Shown one piece after another: positions 12,330 through 22,879 of a DNA stretch of 64,000 nucleotides. Source of the stretch: Cryptomeria japonica. Its lineage: Eukaryota > Streptophyta > Pinopsida > Cupressales > Cupressaceae. The DNA is taken from positions 448,238,538 through 448,302,537 of the forward strand of contig NC_081413.1 of the NCBI RefSeq assembly GCF_030272615.1, in the 5' to 3' direction. The notes beneath the pieces are model-generated. The model did no database searches, was not told the origin of the DNA, and saw nothing but the letters and a program-made list of their open reading frames with translations. Position 1 is the first letter of the stretch; every line of letters begins with the position of its first letter. Both the position numbers and the translations under genes were made by a program.

Positions 12330-13424
12330 AGGTTTCACTACAAGTGCATAGCCAATCCCATCTCCCTCTTTCATGGTTTGGATGAACTCTTTTTCATTGA
12401 CTAATAGCACTTTAGGTGCCTATGGTTTGCTGTTCACTGTCTCTTCACTAAGGGACTGAATTTTGTAGACAATGCCATTCTTTTGAAAGGAATATGTGTT
12501 TTTTTCACCATCATGGTGTTCCTTTCTGTCAAATTGCCAAGGTCTACCCAATAGTAGATGGCAAGCATCCATGGTAAGGACGTCACATAGAATCCTATCT
12601 TTGTACTCACCTATATTGAATTCTACCCGTGCTTGTTCATTCACTAGGACATGTTGCCCCTTGTTTAACCAGGTTACCTTGTAGGGTTCACTGTGCTTCA
12701 TTCTATGTAGGTTAAATTTGCCAACTACCTCCTCTGAGATGATATTATCTATGGAGCCTGAGTCAATAACAACCTTACATACCTTGCCCAAGATTTTGCA
12801 CTTTATCCTGAACAAGGCTCTTCTCTAACACACTTCACACTTATGAGGTTCTTGCATCAATACTATCCTTATCATTAAACTCCCACCATCTTCAGGTGCT
12901 AGGTGCATTGTTGGAGTTCTTGTACTACCCCCTTCCTCCTGAACATAGTTGACTTTTCTTTCACCTCCATGGGAAGAACTAGGCTTTTCACGTTCATCCT
13001 GAATGAACTTCCACCATGTTAAGGCAGCTCCTCTCAACCTGGACTTAGCCACCTTCACTTTCTGGGCCTCTGTTACACCATCACACTCAAAATGGTTCTC
13101 AAGCCCCTCAATCCACTCCATGACCACTTCTGGGTCTGTTTTACCACTTAATAGTGGGACTCCTTCTAGTGTTCTCCCACTCATAGCCTTCAAGACTTTC
13201 AAAAAGGCCTCATTCTCTATCACAAGGTCTAGTATAGGGGTCTCATCCTCAATAGCTAATAGCTTACCCTTACCTTTTGTTCCATCTATTTTATTGTTGG
13301 CTTCATCTGCCTTCACTTCTACTTCACCGAACTTCTACTCTAATAGATCTAAATTCTCTTTGAGTAACCTATTTTCTTCTTCTTGGTCTTCCACTTTCTT
13401 CGCTAATTCTGCATTTATCACCAT
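12330..13424 (-). pseudogene. Copy C gag-protease with internal deletion
   Basis: The start is ATG 13424. The coiled-coil N-terminus and the start of the gag core (GAALTWWKFIQDERE) join directly at about 12990 to the linker after the zinc knuckle (KPSSSHGGERKVNYV). About 620 bp present in copies A and B are missing, including the rest of the gag core, the RG-rich region and the knuckle. The break point has TCA on both sides. The protease at 12420-12815 keeps a canonical DSG catalytic motif (VVIDSGSIDNIIS). An early TAG follows LDLLE near 13334. Loss of the nucleocapsid region should abolish RNA packaging by this copy. Confidence 0.85.
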
Positions 13425-13457
13425 GGTTGTCAAACTGCTACTTCATCCCAATTGTAG

Positions 13458-13473
13458 CTGAGCTCTGATACGA
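13458..13473 (-). other. Primer-binding site of copy C
   Basis: The minus strand reads TCGTATCAGAGCTCAG. It matches the initiator-Met primer site at TATCAGAGC but has C for G at position 2. It lies 3 nt from the LTR boundary at 13477. Confidence 0.8.
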
Positions 13474-13476
13474 CTA

Positions 13477-15171
13477 TGATAGGGAGGTAGTGCAAGTGGA
13501 TTACTCAAGTGTCTTATATGTTCGCTAAGTAAAGGACCTTACTGATTTCAAGGAATTGTTGCTGTAATAAGAGTGCAAAGGTTCATAGACCATCTGAAAT
13601 TTCCTCTTGTTCCACCTCCCTAAGTCAAGAACTCTTGTATGCTGAAAGGCTTCAACCCCATAACCACTTTGGCTTGCTAAAACTATGTTCTTGGGTTCTG
13701 TCCCACAAAAAGGTGTCAAATTCATGTGAGGACAACTTTTTTCAACTAGCATTGATGTCTTTTGTGCTTTTCATTCACCATTTGTGTACCCAATTTGACC
13801 AAAATTCAATTTTAAGGCCTAAAAGGGCTACAAGCAATTAGCCCTCCTTTTGGGGTTTTGTGCTCACCCTATTCAAGGGATGGACTTCTAGATTGAAAGG
13901 TTCATATTTTTGGATACCCTTTTGGGAGTTCTTGAAGATTCATCAAGTTTGGGGGTCCCTACATCCTTCTTCGTGACTATCCCAAAATTGGGCATAAAAG
14001 GAGGGTTTTGGAAGGATTTGTTGGCAAAAACCACATTCCAAGCTTGGGAACCTCAAAAAGACTCAAAGACACCTATTCCTACCTTTCTATTGGCTAACAA
14101 GGCTATAAACAAAATGTTTAAACCTCACAAAGTGAAAAACAAGATATTCATGATATGCACCAGAAAGAAAATGCAACATTTGACAATTTTTCACTTTTGC
14201 CTTCTACAAGCACTTTTGTTTTGTGAAATACCAATTACAACTGAAGCATGTGAACATAACCACCATTAAAGACAAGAAGGAATCCAATTTTCCCTACACA
14301 AAAGGCAATAGGCAATTACAAATAGTAAATAGTTCACTGTCAAGTAAATGGGACTGCACTTTTCCTCTTTTCACTATGTTTTCCATTTTGGACCTGCACT
14401 TTGCAATGTTAGAACCCCTTTTCACGGTCTGCTTTGGTGTTTTCTTAACAAAACTCTGCCATTTTATGTTTAGTGTCCTTCATACCTACAAATTTGAAAA
14501 GGGAGACTACATTTACAATCCTTAAACAGTGTAAGAATCAGTCCTAGATGACTGTGGTAGCCTGTTGGGTGTTTAACATTTTGCCTGAAGAGATTATTGT
14601 TTGATCTTGGAATTTACAATACCCATGGGCAAGGATTTCACCTCTCCTTGTTATTGTTTTCAAACAAATAAAGTATTGACAAGGTCTTCACACACCAATA
14701 AATGGTGGAGAGCAAAATAAAGGAAGGAAAAACTACTACCAAATAGTGACTCACTGTTTTGGATTACAATTCTTAAAACTGAAACATATAACCTTCATTT
14801 TCCAGGCTTAGGAAGTCTCTTTGCTTGCATATATCACTTGGACAACAAACAGGTCCATTCATCAAAAGAATGCAATTGCTATGGAAGAGAAAAGAATTAA
14901 AATTTCTTCAAGACCCTACCCAAATGGCACACTTGCCTAGGGCTTAATGGCCATCAAAACTCATATTTACATACTTTACAAATTGACCAACTGGTTCTTG
15001 AGAAGCCATGAACACTTTAGGACTCCAAGAAACCAAGTTGGTCAGGCATTTTGCCCAAATTCCTAGACTGAGCAGTGAAACTATCAAAACCAAATATTTT
15101 TGCACAAAACTCAAAACTTGATGAAATCAAATGCCACCAAAGGGAAAAGTTTAGGAAAACATGTTAGAATT
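13477..15171 (-). repeat. Outer chromovirus LTR, left part
   Basis: This matches 7086-8807 and is interrupted at GAATT (15167-15171), the target-site duplication of N1. The LTR resumes at 22875. Confidence 0.9.
15167..15171. repeat. N1 target-site duplication, left copy (GAATT)
   Basis: GAATT abuts the 5' LTR start at 15172 and is repeated exactly at 22875-22879. The uninterrupted chromovirus LTR at about 8806-8812 has a single related AGAATC. Confidence 0.93.
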
Positions 15172-16394
15172 TGTAGCGTCCTAAAATTGCGACACTTGCA
15201 ATTTTGACTGCATTGTGGTCTTCACAATGGCGACGCAACACGCAACCTGAATGGAGACCCTGAAACTTGCTCACGACACTGAAAACTGCATTTTTCAAGC
15301 ACCCTGGCCTGAACCTCCTTGCACCCTGCATTCTCGGGAGGTGGGACCAGAGCGCCCAGCGCCGTGGTCCCTCAGGACCAGGGCGCCCAGCACCCTGGTC
15401 CCTGGGTCCTATTTTGGGCCCGGTCTCCTAAGGGGCTCGGGTCTTTTTGTTTGCAATTTGGAAATTAACTTTCCTAGTCGGCCTAAGGTCGGGAAAATCA
15501 ATCTATCAGCCCTAAATGACAAGTATATAAACTACATTTTTCTCTCTCATTTGGCATGAGGAGGATATGTGGAAAAAGGCGTGGAAACTATACTCAAGCA
15601 TTCAAGCATTCAAGCATTCCTTCAAGCAATTGATCATTTCAAGTCTCCATTCAAGGCTAAGTGTTGCATTCAAGTCAAGGATTCAACCATTGAAGAGGAG
15701 ATCACATATTACATGCTACATACAACATCTAAACCTTCGCACATAAGGATACAAACATCCTTAGAACAAGGTATTAGTACTTGTTTTACAGTCATTTACA
15801 TTTACAGCTCTTGCTAATTTCTTGGTTAATTCCAAAACCGGGGTTTGACCTAAAGGCAAACCCCTAATCCCTAACCCCCCAATCGTCTTCACTTTTCTGT
15901 GTGTAGGTTGTAGGTACGCGGCTGAAATTGAAGATCTGGAATCCTTGTGCAGAGACGAACAGATCCCCCTTCGTTTCGTGGATTTTTCGGAGGACCGTGG
16001 CGCTGGGCGCCATCGTCCTGACAACTTTTGCTCAAATTTGCAGGACAGCACCGTATCGACATTTTACTCCTAATTCCAGGTCCGCAGCTTCATCCTATAA
16101 TCCGAACTTAGTTTATAAGCAAATCTTTGTCACTTTCTATGCATGCTTAGTTTAATTCTTCTATCAACATTCTTTACAAAAGAGGGTAGCCTTGCTGTCT
16201 TAACCCTTGAAACACATTTAGCATCCAGTCTTGCATTGTGTGGGATTGGATCTAGTGGGTTTTAACCCCTCTTTTGAATGTAAAGTCTCTCCCCTAAGTG
16301 AAAACCATCGAATCCTAGCGAACCTCCCTTCTCTCTCCTCGGAGTTGGAAGAGGGGAGAACAACTAGGGTTCGATCGCGATTTTCCGCTTTACA
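15172..16394 (+). repeat. N1 5' LTR, 1223 bp
   Basis: It runs TGTAGCGTCC to CGCTTTACA. It is 78 bp longer than the 3' LTR, the extra sequence lying near 15610-15720. It contains two adjacent GC-rich palindromes (15343-15371 and 15375-15401) and a third (15992-16017) in otherwise AT-rich DNA. Confidence 0.93.
15524..15531 (+). promoter_or_regulatory. TATA box in N1 5' LTR
   Basis: TATATAAA lies 350 nt into the LTR and is conserved in the 3' LTR near 22082-22089. It is the likely core promoter, giving a leader through the primer site to the ORF at 17566. Confidence 0.7.
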
Positions 16395-16397
16395 TTT

Positions 16398-16416
16398 TGG
16401 TGAACCCGACGTGAAC
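16398..16416 (+). other. N1 primer-binding site
   Basis: TGGTGAACCCGACGTGAAC begins 3 nt after the LTR end. The same 19 nt occur on the minus strand at 46172-46190 in the Tat-like element. I could not assign the donor tRNA. Confidence 0.8.
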
Positions 16417-17565
16417 ATCCTTTCTGATTTTTCATGCTTAGATCTGAAAAAATTGATTACATTTCCATGTTTGATCTTTTGCAAAATTTTAGAGGTGATT
16501 GCATTAAAACCCTAAAATTTCTTTTTAGTAATTGAACTTGCGAAATGTCTAAATGTTAATGCTTGTTTCAGATCTGTCCTTCTATTACAAATTATCAATT
16601 CATATTTGTGCTTTAATTCTGAAAATTAAGTGGTTAAGTGTCAAAACCCTAATTTTTGAAACCCTCTTGATCCAACCTTTGTCCGACAATTTCACTGATC
16701 AAAACATCTCCAAATCAGCTGTAACTTTGGATTCCGCAATAAAATCACAACATCTTTCATCCCTGAAAATTTGGAAAAAACTTGCGAGGACCGTGGCGCC
16801 GAGCGCCATCGTCCCCGACATTTTTTCCGAAATTTTGGGAGCAAGATCTTACTGTATTTTCCTGCTAAAATCCAGAATTTTGGCTGATTTTATCAATTAT
16901 AACACCTTCAAAATTACAGTCAAAGTTGGTCTTGTGATTGCTTGGATTAAGGCTTCTAAACATTTAAAAATTATTGAAATTGAAATTTTGTGTCAAAATT
17001 GTGTTCTTACTGTCCTAAATCTGAAAAGTGTGTTTGCATTCATTCGAAATTTCAGTGCTTTATTCAAATTCTTGCATTTTGTGACTTTTGAAATTAAGTG
17101 CTTAATTACAACAACTTTGATTTCCGCTTTCAAAATTGAATTTTACGTGAAATTGAGTCAATTTTCAAATTTCAAAATTTGCATTGCTCTTGACATTCCC
17201 TCTAAAAATCATAAAATTCAAAATTTCAATTTCCCTCTCTTTTTCAAAATTCAAATTTTGCATTTTTTGACAATCTTGGTAGGGTTCAATTTCAAGATTG
17301 CAACTTTAATTTGGCCTATCTACAGATCGTATAATCACTCAATTTTTTCAGATTAGCTCTAAAATCATCATACCTTTCATCCCTGCAAATTTCAAAAAAA
17401 GTTGCAAGGACCGTGTTGCACTCCGAGCGCCACGGTCCCGGACATTTTTTCCGAAATTTCGGGAGATTGTTGTGATTGCATTTAACAGCTTAAATCCAGA
17501 AGATTGGCTGATTTTACTGAAAATTGCTACCTCTAAATTCAAAATCTTCTCTCTCTTTCTAGTGC
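16417..17565 (+). other. N1 untranslated leader with duplicated segment
   Basis: This is AT-rich leader. Two related segments, about 16748-16850 and 17367-17465, each run from a TTTCATCCCTG run through a GC-rich palindrome (16788-16814; 17408-17438) to GACATTTTTTCCGAAATTT. A 267-codon open stretch at 16553-17356 is rich in Phe, Ile and Leu codons as AT-rich DNA would be, has no domain I recognise, and is not called. Confidence 0.6.
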
Positions 17566-20500
17566 ATGAGTTTTACAACAATAAGCCCTACTTACACTAT
17601 TCCCGTAGGACGAAGCCGTAGAATTAAGTCTTTTCGAGGTTTAACTACTGAGGAGATGGAACCTAATTTGAATAGCCTTTTTAACGAGGACATGGGTAAT
17701 TCCTCTAATCCTCCTAATGATGAAGAAGCTCTCCATAAGGTTTCTGAAGAACAACTTTCGAAATTGGGTAACCAATTTGACGATTTTCGACAATGGATGT
17801 CTCAAGAATACCCTGATAGTCAAGCTCTTCCTTTAATTGAGGGTCTAAAACGTATGCTTCAAAGTGATAAGAATGGAATTGATATTTTGTGTGGTATTGC
17901 ACACATCGTGGATTCGAATGTGATGCCTATGAAGAGTTGTGCTGAAAATTTGGGTTATACACAACCTCCTACTCAAGTCAATCATTCTATCCCTTTGATG
18001 ACTCCTATTGCTAGCATACCTACCTTTACATCAAACATAATGGCTACTTCTACACAAGACATTCCTCCTATGATCACCAGTCATGGGGGCAACCCTTCTT
18101 CTGCAATTAACCCTCTTCCTTCATTAAATCCGACTTCTTCATTCATTCCTTCAATGAGTGTGCCTATTACATCTCCACAAATGAACATGATGCAAGGGGG
18201 CAATTCGTTTAACCAATCCATTCCTCCTTGTAGTGTTCCTCCTGCCCAATCATCTCCTATGACTAATTATCATAGAGTCCCACCACCTTACTCTTTACCC
18301 TCTTTCAATAACATAACACCTCCATCTCAATCTAACACATCCAATATGAATTCTTTGACTGAAGCGACCATTAACAATCTAGCACAAACTATCTCTTCTT
18401 TACAACAACAAATTGCCTCTATGAATCAATCTAAGTTTAGTGTGCCCACATTTGATGTTGCGAGCCCACTTTCTCTTGACATTGTTCGAGCTATCCCTCC
18501 TAAACATGTTGAAATCCCGCATTTGGAACTTTATAATGGTAAAGGAGATCCTCTAACACATGTTAAGACTTTTCAAACAATTTGTACTGATTTTGCTTAT
18601 GACCAAAGGTTGCTTGCAAAACTGTTTACTAGAACATTAAGAGACAAAGCCCTACAATGGTATTGCTCGTTGCCTTCCTATTCTATTACTTCTTTCGAAC
18701 AACTTTCAAATGCTTTCATTCAACAATTTCAAAACAATATAAGTCCTAAGGTTACTTTGATTGATTTAATGCATTGTAAACAAGGTGTTAAAGAAAAAGT
18801 GACTGATTTCATTGGTAGATATAAGCATTTGTATGCTCAAATTTCTTTTCCAGTGCCTGACAATGATATTCAAAGAATCTTTATTTCTAATTTACAAAAA
18901 GATATTCGAGACAAACTTCTGTTTTCTGAGTTTACTTCTTTCCAACAGTTGTGTGCAACTCTTCACAATTATCAACTGACTGTGAGTCAAATGGAACAAT
19001 CACATCCTATGGCTCCGAGTGATAAGGGTGATAGCAGTCAACAACCATTCGGGAAGTTTAAACCGAACAGAGATTCCATCAAATTCAATGAAAACATCAT
19101 CAACAACAATGTGAATGCAGCATCAGGTGTGCCTCCTATTTCTAAATTTTTCAAGAAAGAAAGAAAGTATACTCCTTTGAATGAATCATTGCATAGTATT
19201 ATGAATAAGTTATTGGAACAAAATGTGCTTACTCTTCCTCCTATAAGACAAATTGATCCTGCAAAGATTACTTCACCTTATTTTGATAACAAATCTTTTT
19301 GTCAATTTCACCGTCAGCCTAGGCATGATACTGAAAAATGTTTTTCTTTAAAGGGTAAAATTCAAGATTTGATTGATAACAATACTATCTTTGTTTCTGG
19401 AGTGAATGATAAAGGCAACACATCTGTAGCTCCTCCTAACCAAAATCTTCAGATTTTCACTGATCCATTGCCTTCTCATACCTCTAATGCAATTGAGGCT
19501 AATGATTCCTCTCTCTCATCTGATGGTCTTGTGTCTATGACTCCAAATGTGATTAACTTTGTAGAACAGCAAGAAATCCCTAAAGAACATTCCATCACAT
19601 TTGATTCCAATGAAACCATTAGGGCACCTGATGGTCCTTTATACATAGTTGTAAAAGTCAAGAATACACCTTGCCATGGAGTGCTTATTGATCCTTCATG
19701 CATGATTAATGTTATTACTGAAGAATTCCTTTTTACTTTGCAATTGAATCAAGTGATATATGACAAAACAGATGTGATTGTGAAATTATTTGATGCATTT
19801 TCTTCTCCTGCAATTGGTTCTATTACATTGCCTATTGAGGTCCATAACAAATCTCTTGATGTGAACTTTGCTATTATTCCATCTTCCGAACAATTTCGTG
19901 TGAAGCTTGGCTATCCTTGGCTATCTTCCATGAAAGCTATTGCTTCTCCTATTCACAAGTGTTTGAAATTTCCCCATAATGGTGAAGTTGTTACTGTCAA
20001 TCATAGTCTCTTTAAACCTGCTGAAAGAACTTCTAGCATTCCTATTGATTACTTTTGGCCTAAACAATTCCAATCTCTTCCTCCGCGAAGTGATCATCTT
20101 TTCAAATCTTATCAAAAGTGGAAAACAGATATGATCTTATCTCTAAGTGAACCTAGAACACCTAAACTTGACATTCCTATCATTCTTGAGAAGGAAGTTC
20201 TTCCTTTGAAAGATAAAACTAATGTCTTTCCTCAAGAAGATTCCCAACCCATCCCTATGGATGTGACTATGTCTATGCCTAATAAACTTCCTAAGAGTAG
20301 ACCTATACCTCCTCGTCATGATGGACTTGGTCTTCTCCCTAAACCAAATATTCCTCCATTATATGGAGTAGTTCCTCCTCCTTCCTTTTATAGAGAGAAG
20401 AGACCTTCTTCTTCTCCTATTATCCAGCCTAAGAGACCACAACCTAAACACCCAAGTGCTAAGGATGAGAACATTCCTCCTCCTCAATCTTCTCCACTTC

Positions 20501-20994
20501 CTACTAAGACTAGACGAAATCGTTCTGCATGGGAACGCCGGCGAAAGCGTCGTCTTAGAGCTCAAACTTTGCAATCTCCAAAAACACCTTCAACAAGCAT
20601 TATTCCATTTTCTCCTCAGCCGGACATTGAGCCTAAATCTCCTAAACATAAGATGCATGATGGTCTTGATCCTGTGCGAGTTAAAGATCCTATTTTTATA
20701 AATCTTGATGATGATATAGATGAAAATGTTATTCATGATGAAAATGTTACTCCTCTTGCTTCTGATAGTGAATATGAACTTGTTGATATTGATAACCATT
20801 TATCTAATGAATTTTCTAAAGCACTTATCCTAGCTCCTAGACAAGAACAATGTGGCTCGGAACATGAACATAGCCCTTGTTTGGATCTTGTGATAGCTCC
20901 ATCTGCTGTGTTGAATGTTCCTCCTCTAGCGTGTTCCCTGCCTTCCCGAAACATTGATCAGCAAGATCGAGGGGTAGATGACGTGCTAGACTAG
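17566..20994 (+). CDS. N1 gag-protease protein, 1142 aa, intact frame
   Basis: This is the only long uninterrupted retroelement ORF in the window. Residues 1-290 are Pro/Ser/Asn-rich and probably disordered. Residues ~310-480 form a plant retrotransposon gag core (LYNGKGDPLTHVKTF, LRDKALQWYCSLP, FIQQFQNNI). A knuckle-like motif CQFHRQPRHDTEKC follows near 585, with Arg where related elements have Gly before His. Residues ~690-820 are a retropepsin-like fold (GVLIDPSCMINVI, GYPWLSSMKAIASP, KCLKFP). The usual D-S/T/G-G is DPS, so activity is doubtful. The C-terminus is Pro-rich with a short basic cluster (SAWERRRKRRLRAQ). Related Tat gag-protease lies at 39219-44116. No polymerase follows. The role is inferred to be capsid formation around its own RNA. 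Confidence 0.88.
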   Translation: MSFTTISPTYTIPVGRSRRIKSFRGLTTEEMEPNLNSLFNEDMGNSSNPPNDEEALHKVSEEQLSKLGNQFDDFRQWMSQEYPDSQALPLIEGLKRMLQSDKNGIDILCGIAHIVDSNVMPMKSCAENLGYTQPPTQVNHSIPLMTPIASIPTFTSNIMATSTQDIPPMITSHGGNPSSAINPLPSLNPTSSFIPSMSVPITSPQMNMMQGGNSFNQSIPPCSVPPAQSSPMTNYHRVPPPYSLPSFNNITPPSQSNTSNMNSLTEATINNLAQTISSLQQQIASMNQSKFSVPTFDVASPLSLDIVRAIPPKHVEIPHLELYNGKGDPLTHVKTFQTICTDFAYDQRLLAKLFTRTLRDKALQWYCSLPSYSITSFEQLSNAFIQQFQNNISPKVTLIDLMHCKQGVKEKVTDFIGRYKHLYAQISFPVPDNDIQRIFISNLQKDIRDKLLFSEFTSFQQLCATLHNYQLTVSQMEQSHPMAPSDKGDSSQQPFGKFKPNRDSIKFNENIINNNVNAASGVPPISKFFKKERKYTPLNESLHSIMNKLLEQNVLTLPPIRQIDPAKITSPYFDNKSFCQFHRQPRHDTEKCFSLKGKIQDLIDNNTIFVSGVNDKGNTSVAPPNQNLQIFTDPLPSHTSNAIEANDSSLSSDGLVSMTPNVINFVEQQEIPKEHSITFDSNETIRAPDGPLYIVVKVKNTPCHGVLIDPSCMINVITEEFLFTLQLNQVIYDKTDVIVKLFDAFSSPAIGSITLPIEVHNKSLDVNFAIIPSSEQFRVKLGYPWLSSMKAIASPIHKCLKFPHNGEVVTVNHSLFKPAERTSSIPIDYFWPKQFQSLPPRSDHLFKSYQKWKTDMILSLSEPRTPKLDIPIILEKEVLPLKDKTNVFPQEDSQPIPMDVTMSMPNKLPKSRPIPPRHDGLGLLPKPNIPPLYGVVPPPSFYREKRPSSSPIIQPKRPQPKHPSAKDENIPPPQSSPLPTKTRRNRSAWERRRKRRLRAQTLQSPKTPSTSIIPFSPQPDIEPKSPKHKMHDGLDPVRVKDPIFINLDDDIDENVIHDENVTPLASDSEYELVDIDNHLSNEFSKALILAPRQEQCGSEHEHSPCLDLVIAPSAVLNVPPLACSLPSRNIDQQDRGVDDVLD

Positions 20995-21714
20995 TTACAT
21001 TAGCATAGCAGATTCTCTCCTCCTCTCTTGTGTTACTTCTTCTATATGTTATTCTCATTCTTCTATTTGTTGTCCTTAGTGTTGTCTACTTGAGGACGAT
21101 GCAAAGCATTGAGATCTCTCGATCTCTCTCATGTTGACTCAAAAGACACATGTGTTCCCTTCTTCTAGGTGACCTTCCTTGATTGGGGAATGAAGAACAA
21201 TTATGCATACATACATATGATATACATGAGTTATCATATAGCATACTGACCCCGAGGAAAGTGAAGTCACCTCGTGCTTTGTGTTTTGTGTCTATTATCC
21301 TTGGGTTTATCTCACACTTGGGGGCTAAATCCTTGCGATAACGTGCTCCTTTCTCATTTCTTATGTGTATCACTACGTTAAAACAATCACCCCTGGTGAG
21401 GCATGTGCGATCGCTTTAACGTAGGGGGGCATACATCCCGTTCATATCTTTTCAAGATACTTGAAAATTTCTTGGTAAATTTAGCCTTGCCTTCAAAATT
21501 TTTGATATCTTTCTTGCATGACTCATAGTGAGGGAACCTTACTACTGACAGTCATGGTTCTTCCTCGTGATCTTCCCTTTTACTTTGTCAATCGAAGTCG
21601 TAAGATCCTTAGTCCACTAGGGGCTTGGTGTATCTTGCCTCCTTGACGTGGTGAAAGTCTTTCAATATTGTTTCCTTGTACTTTACCGGAAGTATGAGCA
21701 TACATACTCCCGCT
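20995..21714 (+). other. N1 3' untranslated region
   Basis: I see no coding sequence here. It contains a 10-bp perfect stem (21373-21382 with 21415-21424, loop 32 nt) followed at once by a six-G run, and a TTGGGGGCTAAAT at 21318-21330 that nearly repeats the true polypurine tract. Confidence 0.65.
21373..21424 (+). repeat. Inverted repeat in N1 3' region
   Basis: CTACGTTAAA at 21373-21382 pairs perfectly with TTTAACGTAG at 21415-21424, with a 32-nt loop. The downstream arm runs directly into GGGGGGC. Confidence 0.75.
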
Positions 21715-21729
21715 AAAGTGGGGGCTAAA
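21715..21729 (+). other. N1 polypurine tract
   Basis: AAAGTGGGGGCTAAA directly precedes the 3' LTR start TGTAGCG at 21730. Confidence 0.85.
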
Positions 21730-22874
21730 TGTAGCGTCCTAAAATTGCGACACTTGCAATTTCGACTGCATTGTGGTCTTCATGATGGTGACGCAACACG
21801 CAACCTGAATGGATACCCTGAAACTTGCTCACGACACTGAAAACTGCATTTTTCAAGCACCCTGGCCTGAACCTCCTTGCACCCTGCTGTCCCGGGAGGT
21901 GGGACCAGAGCGCCCAGTGCCCTGGTCCCTCAGGACCAGGGCGCCCAGCGCCCTGGTCCCTGGGTCCTATTTTGGGCCCAGTCTCCTAAGGGGCTCGGGT
22001 CTTTTTGTTTGCAATTTGGAAATTAACTTTCCTAGTCGGCCTAAGGTCGGGAAAATCAGTCTATCAGCCCTAAATGACAAGTATATAAACTACATTTTTC
22101 TCTCTCATTTGGCATGAGGAGGATATGTGGAAAAAGGCTTTCGAAACTATACTCAAGCATTCAAGCATTCAAACATTCCTTCGCACATACAACAACAACA
22201 TACAACATCTAAACCTTCGCACATAAGGATACAAACATCCTTAGAACAAGGTATTAGTACTTGTTTTACAGTCATTTACATTTACAGCTCTTGCTCATTT
22301 CTTGGTTAATTCCAAAACCGGGGTTTGACCTAAAGGCAAACCCCTAATCCCTGACCCCCTAATCGTCTTCGCTTTTCTGTGTGTAGGTTGTAGGTATGCG
22401 ACTGAAATTGAAGATCTGGAATCCTTGTGCAGAGACGAACAGATCCCCCTTCGTTTCGCGGATTTTTCGGAGGACCGTGGCACCGGGCGCCATCGTCCTG
22501 ACAACTTTTGCTCAAATTTGCAGGACAGCACCGTATTGACATTTTACTGCTAATTCCAGGTCCGCAGCTTCATCCTATAATCCGAACTCAGTTTATAAGC
22601 AAATCTTTGTCACTTTCTGTGCATGCTTAGTTTAATTCTTCTATCAACATTCTTTACAAAAGAGGGTAGCCTTACTATCTTAACCCTTGAAACACATTTA
22701 GCATCCAGTCTTGCATTGCGTGGGATTGGATCTAGTGGGTTTTAACCCCTCTTTTGAATGTAAAGTCTCTCCCCTAAGTGAAAACCATCGAATCCTAGCA
22801 AACCTCCCTTCTCTCTCCTCGGAGTTGGAAGAGGGGAGAACAACTAGGGTTTGATCGCGATTTTCCGCTTTACA
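21730..22874 (+). repeat. N1 3' LTR, 1145 bp
   Basis: It is near-identical to 15172-16394 except for the 78-bp length difference near 22165-22200 and scattered substitutions. The palindrome at 21933-21959 is a perfect 12-bp stem here (GGACCAGGGCGC with GCGCCCTGGTCC, 3-nt loop), less perfect in the 5' LTR. Confidence 0.93.
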
Positions 22875-22879
22875 GAATT
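22875..22879. repeat. N1 target-site duplication, right copy (GAATT)
   Basis: This is the second copy of GAATT, directly after the 3' LTR end ACA at 22874. Confidence 0.93.

Larger units (their letters stand above)
15172..22874 (+). mobile_element. N1: non-autonomous Tat-related LTR element, 7703 bp
   Basis: It has two LTRs (15172-16394 and 21730-22874) with TG...CA ends and a perfect 5-bp duplication GAATT at 15167-15171 and 22875-22879. A primer site and a polypurine tract sit at the right places. The only long ORF, at 17566-20994, encodes gag and a protease-like domain. No reverse transcriptase, RNase H or integrase motif is present in the 735 nt between that ORF and the 3' LTR or elsewhere in the element. 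It must therefore use enzymes supplied in trans. The 19-nt primer site is identical to that of the Tat-like element at 29905-47767. Confidence 0.93.

Noticed and set aside
16398-16416. Possible tRNA gene at the primer sites
   Set aside because: Only a tRNA-end complement is present; no cloverleaf sequence surrounds it.
16553-17356. 267-codon plus-strand frame upstream of the N1 ORF
   Set aside because: Composition is that of AT-rich DNA (Phe, Ile, Leu, Lys), it crosses the duplicated leader segment and has no motif.
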